Shown piece by piece: positions 46,900 through 58,800 of a DNA stretch of 64,000 nucleotides. The notes beneath the pieces are model-generated. The model was not told where the DNA came from and did not search any database. It saw only the letters and a list, made by a program, of their open reading frames with translations. This DNA comes from Branchiostoma floridae. Its lineage: Eukaryota > Chordata > Leptocardii > Amphioxiformes > Branchiostomatidae. The DNA lies in the NCBI RefSeq assembly GCF_000003815.2, contig NC_049981.1, positions 13,139,021-13,203,020 on the forward strand, in the 5' to 3' direction. Positions within the stretch are counted from its first letter, which is position 1. Each line of letters begins with the position of its first letter. Both the position numbers and the translations under genes were made by a program.

Positions 46900-48403
46900 G
46901 TAGCACAGTCCAAATTCTATATGACATCATAAGGCCTCAGATTTTATTCAGTCATCTCCACAAACCTTACATCAGGATTCATATTAGAAATTATATTAAA
47001 CGACTGGCCCTAGAGAATTAGTCCTGCACTTCAGGAATAAAATCTGCACTATATTCTCAATAGACAGGTGGATTTTATTACCATTTTTTTTATTTCAGAC
47101 AGTGCAAAGTAGCTGAGTAAGTGCATTTTTCTGTAAAATCTGCATGCCTTAGTTAAAAGAGCAGAATTTAACCTCCTTGGTCACAGTCAACGAAAGCTTC
47201 CAACCCTCCACCGGTACCTAAGTTTTTCCTATGTCCCAGATTGAGTACTGCGGTGTGAGACCATCTTTAGTCAAATACTGTGTCAGGCCAAAAAGGTTAT
47301 GGTCAGGCTCAGTCTTCTAAGGTTATTTTACAGGAAAAGTACCACCCAAAGGACCCTGGTTTACCCTTCCGCCGAGTTAAGGTCCAGGAAATACACAGCA
47401 CCAGTCCATGCAGTGTCTCAACAGTCGGTAACAGCGCCAAAACGCACTGAGGTTTGCAGCAAAACGGGCTAGACTGGTACGGTCGTAAGAGACTGAGTTT
47501 GGACCGTACTACTCTGAATGTAGGGGGTTCTCTTACAGGTTACCACATTCCAAATAAGGCCAATACAGCAATATGATCATAAGGAGCTAACGTTACAAAA
47601 ATATCTCAGTGAAAAATATTCTATCACCACAAGCAGCAAAATCAGACCACGTTATCTGAAGGAAGTTTTTCCTTTAACCAATAACAGACTTGCATAGATC
47701 AGATTGAAAGGACCAAATAAAGAATATTGTACAGTGAAGATGCAGATGCAAAGGCTTTCAATTTGATTTTTCTCAATTTTTTTCTCTCATATTTCTTGAG
47801 TAAACAATGATTTCAATTTTTGTTCGCTAACATTTTCTAGGATTTTCACCCCTATGCTCCTATTGGCCTGCCCCTTCTGATTCGCAGAGATGCCATTCAT
47901 CAAGCAGATGTGAGGCGGGCTTATTTTCGTATTGTCCGCCTGAATTCTTTTGAGGTACGAAAGTGGCACGAATTGGCTATACACTTTAAATAGTCGTCAA
48001 AACTAGCTGCGTGGCCTAATATGACGTGATTGGTCATTGGAAACTGCCGAAGAATGCAGTAGTACAGACGGTCGATTCAAAAGTACTGTTGTCAAGTTCC
48101 ATCAACATACCAGGGGCTGATCGTATACCAAGTAATTGACTCACTGAGTAGATAGGGATTTGACGTCAAGAGATGTTACGTTAGAAAGCGGTTGCAACGA
48201 CCGATGTTCATTGCGTTATCTAGAGTAAAGCAATACATCCGTGCTTCAGAAAACCTCTGGGAACCATCACTCCTGTCTGACGCATCATTGTTATCACCCA
48301 ACCACCTGTCTGTACGTGTAGCCGGATGTCCGGGATGTGTGCGTGTTTCACGGCCACGTGTGACCCAGGGTACCGTACCGTCACTCACACTCACCTGGGC
48401 ACC
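46900..48403. other. Divergent promoter region between the zinc-finger and cyclophilin genes
   Basis: No coding sequence supported. CCAAT-type sequence (GATTGGTCATTGG) lies near 48029, a palindromic TGACGTCA at 48161-48168 and CCACGTG at 48354-48360. The 5' exon(s) of the zinc-finger gene must lie here or further right but were not identified. Confidence 0.55.
48161..48168. promoter_or_regulatory. Perfect CRE-type site TGACGTCA
   Basis: An eight-base palindrome 236 bases upstream of the cyclophilin ATG. Such sites bind CREB/ATF factors and resemble the core used by ATF6 and XBP1. Use in this gene is inference. Confidence 0.5.
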
Positions 48404-51400
48404 ATGAAGGACCTCCTGAAGATTCTGTCCCTCCTTGCCTTCGTAGTCGGCGCGGCGTCGGTAAAACCGCCCAGTATGTTCGGCGGCAAGCTACTGGTCA
48501 CCAAACAGGTAAGATCGGGCGCACTCTATAGTCTAGCACTATTTATAATATGACAATATGTTGTGCCTGTCATTCCTAGGATAACTTATTGAGTGGCAAG
48601 TGGCGTTGTGAGCCTGAGTTGTAAACTGAGTGCAGTGCAACATTATCTTTGTCGAGTTTTCGTCATCAGGTGTGAAAAACACACAAAGAGCAAGTAAAGA
48701 GCACCTTAACGATAGACAATGCTGAAGAGCGGATGTCATGTTTTTCCACTTTGTGGATATCCTTAAAAGGTTATTTCCAGTCATCAGCATACTTTACCAA
48801 ACAGCAACCAAAAACCCTCTCAGGTTTTGATTTCACGAACTACCCTGCATGCATTTGTCAAGTTCCACATTGGCAAATTTGACTGAAAGTTTGCCAAAAC
48901 CAAGTGCATACTCTTTCAATGACTATGCAGATATCCGGGTGGATGTTTTGGAGTAATTTTACCACTCAAAAGTTTCTGTTGGGTCTAACTGTTAATTGAT
49001 GTCTGAGTTGTCCCAACTTTACAAAATGCATAGTACTTGATGTTAAGACCCACGCAATCATTAAAAAATTAACTGACACAGATATACGTTGAAAATACAT
49101 GTACAAATGGATCCTGATCTAAGTAATAAGTACTCACGAGATGAAATAGTTTGTTGATATGTGTTAACACTTTCACGTACGTGTGTGAGCAATTACGTGA
49201 GGTTGATTAAAAAAGTCAAGCACAGAAATCCTCCTGATTGATTCCGATCAACAAAAGTTAAAAATTCTCATAAGAAGCGTCCAAGGAATATATTGTTGAA
49301 GAACGGACATTTCCCATTTGTGAAAAAAATCAGGTTATGTTATTTGGAGTTCACTGGACGTTCCTTAATACAGCTTCATTTATTTGTGGAAGCCAGGTTG
49401 TCTCGAAGTTTGGGTATTCTACAATTGATTATTGAGTATGGAAGTCTTCAGGACTACAGTTTGGTTCACCGTATTCTGTTGAACCCACTAATATACTGAT
49501 CAACAGATAGGGTCCCGGATGCAGGTGACATGTACCGACGAATCCGTCACCTCACACACTATGACAACGTCAACAAAGACCAACAAAGCTTAACGTTCCG
49601 TTCCGAACGCAATGTCATCTTTACAATATATAACGTCCAATAGTTCTACTCCGAGAAGCGATAAGTTTTAACTACTTGAAAAAGGTAGCAGAAATCAACG
49701 ATGTTGTGAAAAGTTAACAAAATCGAGGAAACACGACGTTCGTGAATGTAATAAGCTTCTCGGAGATTACGCAACAAGGATATTACACTGTATTTGGGGT
49801 ATCTTGAGTTGTGAATAGAATGATTAATATGAATCAGCATACATGGTTGCCGGTTACCGGTTGTGCAATTTTCAACCCGTCGTGTTCCTCCGTTACAGAT
49901 ATACATGGATATAGACATAGGCGGATTCAACATCGGGCAGGTCGTGATCGGGCTCTTCGGTAGGGTGGTTCCTCTGACTGTGGAGAACTTCCGAATCCTA
50001 TGCTTGGTAAGAGACATTTTTCATGGCTTGGTATTTGAGATAAAAAGAAACGCCAGTACTTTAAGGACATTATCCTTGGTCAATGCATGAAGGTGCACTT
50101 CATAATGCGATATATACGAAATACATGTAGGTTTTATAGCACTAGAATATTGAGTATATCCAAATTTCTGTCGAATTCCGTGTATCCAGAGGGCGGAGGT
50201 TCAAGCACTGCTTGGGCACGGTGAGGTGGCAGAGGTCATTTTGGTAGGTGACGCAAAGCCAATGTCCACGTGTATGGAGGACCTTTGCAGGTGTCATGCC
50301 GTGTGCTGGTCCGACCCGAAAACGCTGGCGGTGACGAAGCCGAAACTAAAACACCATAACGCCAATCAGACTGAGGCCGGCCGCCTTACCTTATTACAGT
50401 CGTCGTTGTGTATGTTTTCCCATAGATATTTGTACATTTTAGGGAGAAAAACTGCACAGCTATGTCGGCACACCGTTCCACCGGGTAGTCAAGGGTTACT
50501 TCATCCAGGGCGGCGACGTGGTCCACAAGGACGGAACTGGCGGTAAGAGATTTACAAAACATGTATTTGTGTTGATAGGCTTACGAGACTGAAGGATGCC
50601 GACTATTTGTGTTTATAGTGCAACTTGCGTCAAGCCTCTACATGGAGAAGAACCCAAGTTTATTGAGAATAGTAGGAGTGACCCAGTATTTGGCCAGTAC
50701 TTGTCAGTAGCGGAGCCACATTGTGCTTCTTCTATCTACTTGAAAAAGGACTTTGCTTCACCTTTGCTATGGTGAAGATGACTGCCCACACTTGTGGGGA
50801 TTTCTTTCGAGGGCTTTGAATTCTTGTGGATTACTTTGGACAAAGCTGGTCATATGGGGCATGTGTATGCTACATCAAATAGTCATTGATTGTCAGGCAT
50901 ACTTATCAATAAGCTAAAATGAAGACTTTGGTATGAGTACATTAAGTTCCTAAAACTTTGTGCACCGAGGCACAAATCTGCCCCCTGCTCTTTTTATGTC
51001 ATCCTTTCAGTTGATATGCCAATTTCTTTGAATTAAAATCTCAAGAATGAAGAAAACAAATCGAGGTGGTATTGACTTGTTAACGAATTTGTTGCAAGAA
51101 TGGCACAATACCAGGATGTAATGAACACCAAAATGGCAAATAGCATGTCTTGCTTATCCTCTTGATTACTAGTATTATCAAAATCAGTGTACATGTAACT
51201 ACATTCTGTACTCCCCTTACTTTGGTGGTAGGAACCAGTGCCTTTGGAAAAACGTTTCAAGACGAAAACTTCCAGCTGAAGCACTGGGGTGAGGGGTGGG
51301 TCAGCATGGCAAACGCTGAAGAACCAGACACCAACCAGTCCCAGTTCTTCATCACATTAACCAACTGTCACTGGCTGGACAATAAACATGTGGTGTTTGG

Positions 51401-52037
51401 AAAGGTGTTGGAGGGGATGGTAAGTGGACACACCATTGTCTCTAGGGATGAATGCAGAGTTTTTATGACTCCATTGGCACCGTCTTGGGGTACAGTATAA
51501 TCTATGACACATAGCTACTGTTCTCCAACATGGTTGCCTGAAAGATTTTAAGCTAAGTCATTAGGACGTCAACAAAAAGCCTTTCTAGAAAAAATTCCTG
51601 TCAATCAAAGACAAAGTCACCGTTCATTATTCCAGTTGCCAACTTGGGTGATACTAAAGACTTACAAAAATAGTACACTGTGCTTTTTTCTGCTCATCAC
51701 CAAGCACTTACAAGGCCAGCACTTATGAGAAAAAAGTATATTGGTAGCGTGGAATGACCCCCTGCTGTAGTGCTCGCACAATCATGTGGCCAAACTGCTA
51801 TTGAAACATAGATGGGCATTGCCCTATACACCAAAAAGTGCGTGGGCATTCTAACGTTACCTTAACTAATTTTTACTCTTTGCCCTTCCCCAGGACATCA
51901 TACGCCACATTGGAAACATGGACCTTGATGACAGAGAGCGCCCCAAGACTAACGTCATCATCTCTCAGTGTGGGGAGAAGAAAGCCGGCATCACTATGGT
52001 GGATTTACCAGCGGGGCATGACTCAGATGAATTCTAA
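48404..52037 (+). CDS. Secretory-pathway cyclophilin (PPIB-type peptidyl-prolyl isomerase)
   Basis: Exons 48404-48508, 49899-50006, 50443-50542, 51232-51419, 51894-52037; phases agree, 214 aa (human PPIB 216). The ATG context (GGGCACCATGA) is strong. Residues 1-19 are a signal peptide ([20 protein letters not shown]), so the protein enters the ER. The fold is complete. Active-site equivalents of CypA are Arg85 (FHRV), Gln93, Phe144 (SQFFIT), Trp152 and His157 ([11 protein letters not shown]). Two hydrophobic-pocket residues differ: CypA Phe60 and Met61 are Tyr90 and Phe91 (KGYFIQGGD). The protein ends HDSDEF, a weak KDEL-like tail. Likely a proline isomerase and chaperone for secretory clients. 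PPIB, PPIC or a ninaA-like paralogue cannot be separated by eye. Candidate polyadenylation signal AATAAA at 52533-52538. Confidence 0.95.
51740..51846 (+). repeat. Dispersed SINE-like repeat, copy 1 of 3
   Basis: Contains CCCCCTGCTGTAGTGCTCGC, CATGTGGCCAAACTGCTATTG and ATAGATGGGCATTGCCCTAT followed by ACACCA. The same order of words appears at 54147-54256 and 59860-59955. It lies in the last intron of the cyclophilin gene. Confidence 0.75.
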
Positions 52038-52844
52038 CAAACCTTTCTTTACATTTTTTGTTCTTTTCTTTTTTCAATTTTGAATTAATGTTTCTCCAGT
52101 GGAGAAAACTGGACCCCCATTGCTTGTGCTTGCCATAAATGTGAATGTTGTATGATTGTGGGTTTTGAAATATTAGTTATTGCTGTTAGAGTTTGGTTTG
52201 ATATTTGTACACCTGTTTGTGTACTCGTGTTTGCGTTCTTAAGAATGTAAAACTAGAATACCCTGACCTATCACTGATATAAAAACGTTTTCATATATAT
52301 ACATGGCCGTTATATGTATAGAGTTAATGGGATTATTACAACAAGAAATGAGCCGATATTTCTTAAGTTGGACTTACGAAGTCAACAAACAAACAAACAA
52401 ACAAGCAGTTATTTTTCATCATCTTTACTTCAGGAATACATAATACGTTGTAGGCAGCCTTGACCAATCTACACAATACTCAATACAAATATAGAAGTAC
52501 AAAGCTAGGATTAGAATTAATGTTGAATGCGTAATAAAATATATGGTGACTATTACCTGTATGTATCTGAAATCATATCTTGTGTTATCTTCATCCTTGT
52601 AGTTGTACTCTTATAGGTCTATAAAACTTACAAAATTCATACACCACAATAGAATGGAATAAGATTTAACATAATGGTTCTGAGCTTCTGACACTAACAG
52701 CTTGGTCTAATAAATCTGACACCTGTGTTTTAAGGACACAAAGGCACACGTCAGCATTGTTTTCCTCAAGACAGGCCCCTTTGCCTTTTGACAACTGAAT
52801 AATAATGATATTATATATACAAGGTAACCCAGATCTTAGCATAT

Positions 52845-55800
52845 TCAGTTCTGAATCTTTGCTGCCAGGTTTTTGACTTCTTCAAACAACTTCCTGAAAT
52901 ATAAGAAAAAAGAAGGTGTTCAAATATATACTAGAAGTTTGAGGTCTGACAATTCATTGTACTGAAGATGAAATAAGGACTTTGTTGATAAAAGACATCT
53001 ACATGTTTAAGTATTAATTGTTCAGAGATGTTGCCTCTGAATGTGAAAGTACAGTTGAATTGTAGATATATACCTTTTAGCACTGTCCTCTCCCTCCTGT
53101 TCCTCCCCTGCCAGGTTCTGGGCCTGTTGTTTCACCACATCAGCACACTCCTTCAGTCTACCTGCTCTCCAGCCATCTACAACAACAGTACAGGACTTCA
53201 GACATGTGACAAGCCAATCACACTTCTCCTTTCTCTTAACTGGCTGAACAGCTCACATTTGTTTGTGACTAAAAATTTGTATGGTTGATACTGAAATGAG
53301 CTGTAATGACTGAATAATAGCTAACCATATGCATGGCTAACAATATGACCAAAGTGTGTATGGGCGAGAAACTGAGATCAGCCAACCACTGCTAAGGTTA
53401 CAAAATGACTGAGTTTTACATTGGTGTAACTAAGTTGAGGTGTAAGATTGGCCACTAAGGTTAATGAACTTATCACAATCATACATGCTAGATTTTCAGG
53501 ATATGAAATATTTTTCAATTCTCTCTCAATAAGAGAGATTGCACAAGTCATGTGTTTTGTTGATAGATTTTTTTGAATCTCAAATATTTCTCTGCAAATC
53601 CCAGGTAGGTATTTCAAGCACATCAAACTTTCCTCCTGAATCTTGACATAAACAAAGTTATGAAGTCTTTCCAACCTTTCTGTAGTGTGTGCAGGATGAG
53701 CAAGGCTGCACAGTGTCCAGGCAGGCCCTGGAGTGCGCCTGACTCTGCACAGTGGCTCAACTCCTCCACAAAGAGTCTGGAGAAAACAGTGTGAAACAGC
53801 ATTATTTTCTGTTATGATCATTTCATTAATCTATCATTTCTTTAAACTATCCTGTTCAGAAGGTATACTGGTATCTCACTGGACTGTGCTAAATTGTGAA
53901 AGGCATTTGCAAAGTGGCATAAACTCAGGCACGTCGGTGCCAATTTGTCCCCTGAAGTTGTGAGGTCTGTTGGAAATTTTGCAAAACAGCACAATTACTG
54001 CAAATCTACTTTTTATGAATCTTAATACTTGTACTTTCAATTTTGTTTTTAATTCGAGGGCAACAAGGCAATTTCCGATAAAGCTGAAACTGAGAATGCA
54101 ACATTCTGGGAGGAAAAAATAGCAAAAAGTGTTGAGCACACCATATCCAGTAGCTACCCCCCTGCTGTAATACTTTTACATCTGTGTGGCATAGGGCTGT
54201 AGAAATGGAGATGGGTGCTGCCCTATACACCATTTGGTGTAGGAAGGACTCAACACTTACTGAGCTGAGGCAGCATTGATGTTGACAGTGGACAGGAGGA
54301 ATGCTGACAATGTGGGCAGGTCAGAGATACGGTCACATGTCCCAAACTCTGCACCCTTCCGCACCGCGCTCGTCATTTCTGCCACTACTGCAGTCATGAT
54401 GGTGGCCATGAAGTCATGGCTCAGGTTCTGGTTGGCGGAGCGGCGGTTCACATGGGCACGGACGATGGTTTGAAAGGCAGCTTTTGTATCCTGTAGCCTC
54501 TGGACGTCGTTTGGAAGGGTTAAACAAAACAAAATACACCAAGGTTTAACCAAGGAATACATTTTTTGTGTGTAGTCTGGATTGTTCGTCATTGATTTAA
54601 GGAGTGTTTTCTTTTGCTTGCACAATAGCAATGTATCAAACGACGGCAGATTAGGTAACATTTTATTAGAAAAAAATTGATTTTCTGATCTGTGCCTCTC
54701 ACAGCATTAGCATTGGCCAATCAGATACTAGCACCCTTGTTGCTGGATGAAAGTTACCAGCCAATCACATTGTCACCTTCAGCAACAGGAGGGGTAGTAT
54801 CTGATTGGCTGATCCTATGCAGCAAGGACTGATCACAGGCCAGTCCGACAGGGCTTTTGCTTGACATACATTTTTCAACAACAACGCTTCATCCTTGTAT
54901 ACAAGGATGAAGCGGTTATGCAAATAACTTAACATGATCGTATTTCTTGCTAACTAGTCCAGCACATAAGGTCTAACCTGTCTGGCAGCATCCTTCTGCC
55001 TGCGTACGAGGTACACCTGTGTCTGAATGATGCTCTCCAACACACGGGGCACCAGCTCCTGCATCCTGTTGTCCTGTGGGGAGACTGCCGTCACGTCCAC
55101 AACACGACAAGTCAGCATGCATACAGGCGTCAGGAGGTCCGCAGCTGAGTCTACAACACCACACAATAATGTACACTTTTGAAAATGTAAAGAAAAAAAT
55201 TATGCAGGACTTAACAAGAAACATGAGCATGAAGTGTACACAAAGTCAGACAACATTTTTCAAACAAGTACAGAAAGAATGAGGTTCTGTGCCAATGCTG
55301 TTGGGGGATAAATGTAAGAGCCATACATGGAAAATTAGCTGTTTCAAACACTGTCTGTGCCCCACTGACCTGTGCTGAGAAGTACTCCTGCCAGCTGCAG
55401 CAGAGTACAGCATTGTTCATCAGAAAGCAAGCACAGCAGGACCAGGTCACCAGCTACCTGCAGAACAGTCTGAAAACACAACAACTTCAACTGTTCAACT
55501 ATTCAATTATAACGGGATCAACATATAAAATGTCAAACTACTGTGCATGTCTTTCCAAAATTTCTTTTCACTGATGAAAGATGATGTATGCTCAACATTG
55601 TACTACTATTCAGCAGTAAAGATTGATCTATACTCTATTACTAAATTTCTTGGATGAATTATCTTCACAAATGTAGTGTATTGTACAATAATGTACTTTT
55701 TCAATTCGAAAATCACTGTTGGAAAACTGGACACATTTCCACAATGTTGTATTACAAAAAGTTGACTTACAATTGGCAATAATCATTGATATTGTGCAGT

Positions 55801-58800
55801 ATCAGTATCTTACTTGTATGGTGTTCACAGCAAACACTCCTGTAGATACAGTGTTGGTGGCACCCTGGGTGTTCTCATTGTCAGGACGGTTCAGAGAAGG
55901 AACAAGCTTCTGGTCTGCCCAGTCTAATATCTGGCTGAAGAACTCACATGAAGGTGTCTCATTCTAAAGGCAAGCAAAAAAGAAATTACAAACTACATGT
56001 ACATGTCAGTATGCACAAAGTACACAGAAGAATGGACTTAATTTCATTGCAGAGCTCAAAATACTTTTGTATATTCAAACTATACAACTTGTACAATAAT
56101 TTACCAGTTGAGGTCTTCAGTTGTACATTATAGACTAAGAGTAGTTTTACCTGCTGTTGCAGATGTACTTGGAGAAGACAATAGGACTGCAAAGCCCTCA
56201 GCAGAAACTCATCTGATAGAAGCTCATGGGTCAAGGGTCGTCCTGTCACCAGACGATCCTCAATACAGGTCTGCTCATCGTAATGGAAAACAGATTACAC
56301 ACGTTAAACAACTGTAGCCATGCCATGCTTATTTGTGGGTTGTAGGTTCGATCTACATGTAAATCTAACTATTGATGTTGCACACTGTCTTGCGTGCTAC
56401 CCGTAAGACTTACAGTCCTCAGGATGGGACATTTAAGTCCTGTGTTTGAAGACAGCCACACCCCAGGCACGTAACAGATCTCACCATACTACAATTCAAG
56501 TTAAGAGGAGGTGCATGTTCCAGTTTGAATGGTCCATCAAACCTTACAGTCTGGACTTATGCAACTTGTACTTGACGTCTTAAAGTCATGTATTATGCCT
56601 TGAGGTGATTGGTCAGTTACACGAACAACAAAAGAAGGAACTTCTATTGGGACCAGGTGTACACATGAGCTTAGCAATCCGATACAAATACTAGCAAATA
56701 CACAGAAATTTAAAAATGTTAATAATAGCGCCTGCACTTGCCATAACCCCCTGTAGTTTCTCACTGATTGCAGACAGCTGTTCCGTGTGCGTGTCCAGGG
56801 CACACTCCCGACACAGGTACTCTGCAAATATGTAATCCAGCATGTCCAGGGCCAGCATGGGCTGGGGCTGGTGGGGGTCCACAAACATCACCCTCTTCTT
56901 CTTCTTACCCTTTTTCTGGCTTTCCTGTATTGTGGTGTGAGAGTTAGCCATTGAATACAGTACATGACAAGGACTTTTATTGTAGGTAATTTGTAAAAAA
57001 ATCAAAGATCAATCAAGTCATTATAGTCAGATTTTGATAAAGCACTATTGATCATCTTTGTAGCCACGCTTTCATAGTTACTTTAAGATTTAAGACCATT
57101 CAGAATACTTTATATACAGGTATATAGAAAGACTACATCTTGTCTACTTACAGTGGTCCAGGAATTAAAAGTAGTCACTCAATAGACAGTAGTTTACGAC
57201 TCAGTCATTGGCTGTAGTTTACGACATGATTCTTCATATACATGTACATTTGTATTAGAAGAAACGAAACAAAATGTTTACAATTGTATGGGACCATCAT
57301 TGAAATTTCCAGAAGCTGTATATGAACTACTTGCAGTGAAAACAAATGTTTGCATTATCGAGCTGACCTCACTGTCACCCATGTCGTCTTGCTCCTTCTG
57401 ACCATGCAGTGCAACGGTCAGCCACTCGGTCACCAGCTCCAGCACATCCCCCAGCCGGCCCCAGTTGGCCAGACAGCTGACCAGCGGCCCAAACTCTAAG
57501 GCTGGTGTTGGCCAGCTCATCCCTTTTAGCTTGGACACCACACCACAGCTGAAAGTCAACATATAAATACCAACTTTAACATACATGAATGTGCTATTAC
57601 ATACATCACATAATTAATTTCTAAAAGTAGGATTTTCTGTGTGCATACTGTGCTGAGCCATTGAAAAGCATCTAGCGCAAACTTCTCTGTTACACGACAT
57701 AGGACCAGGGTTCTAGCTGGTAAATTTTGTGTATGGGGCCACCGTACTAAATTAAGGACCATTAAGCATTATTTTCAAATAGTGTAATGGTACTTTTATA
57801 TCTATATGTACTTGTTTGATGATTAAAAGCTTCAGAGGACAAATGACCCTCCTAGCTGACAAGAGATATTTGAATTACTGTTGTAAACTATTGGTCTGTC
57901 TTCCAACAATAATCCTAGCTACACATTGCAGCTATTACGCTGTATAGTGCTATGTACCAGTTACCTGAATGTAGGAATAGTATCAGCTTTGAGGAAACAA
58001 GCTAGCTGAACCAGTGCTTGATGACAGCGCGCATCCTGGGTAATAAAAAATATAGTAAATTTCAGACTATTAGTATCACATTCTCACACCACAGCAATGG
58101 TCAGAGATGCTGCATTTTTTTTACTAAGTTAGTAACTGTTGTTTATGTGCATATGCAATAGATTACTAGTACATTTCCTATCAGCAGGTCTTGTAATACA
58201 TGTACAAACGTGCTACACAGATTTGCATGTAATATCCTGAACGTTCACTTTCGCCTGAAAAATACTCCTGACTTTTTATCATTTTGCATGTAGATTTTTC
58301 AAATTGTACAAAACCTTTGCAAACATGCAGTTTTGCATGTCACTCACTCCCACTCATTATCCGGTTAAAAAAAAAAGTATCTTGAGTACTGGACTTACAT
58401 GGAACACCTTCAGGAAGTCTGGCAGGCATCGGGCAAACTTGTTCCTGAGCTTCTGTTTCCATTCACCATTCCCAGGCTGCAATGAAGTAATGAAATACAT
58501 GTATGTTTATAGCAAACTGTTTGCATCTCAGAACATTCAGTAACACTAAAATGGAATGGGTAATGTAAACCAAGCATGGAAAAGAACTTAATGACATACA
58601 AAAATATGAAACTCTATAACACAGCTTGGGATTCTATGTCGTGTTTTGGTGTTTCAACCATAGATGAATCCATTGTATCCAATACTGACAACTTATGTCA
58701 TACCTGTGACGCGAAAACGTTCGATACGGGTGTTCCGGACCGGCTGATAACTTTCCGTACGGCCCGGGCTTATCACACGGGCTCCATTCGAATAAATCGA

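Noticed and set aside
47181-47530. Possible reverse-transcriptase remnant
   Set aside because: A few words looked pol-like, but no frame holds for more than a short stretch and no motif is diagnostic.
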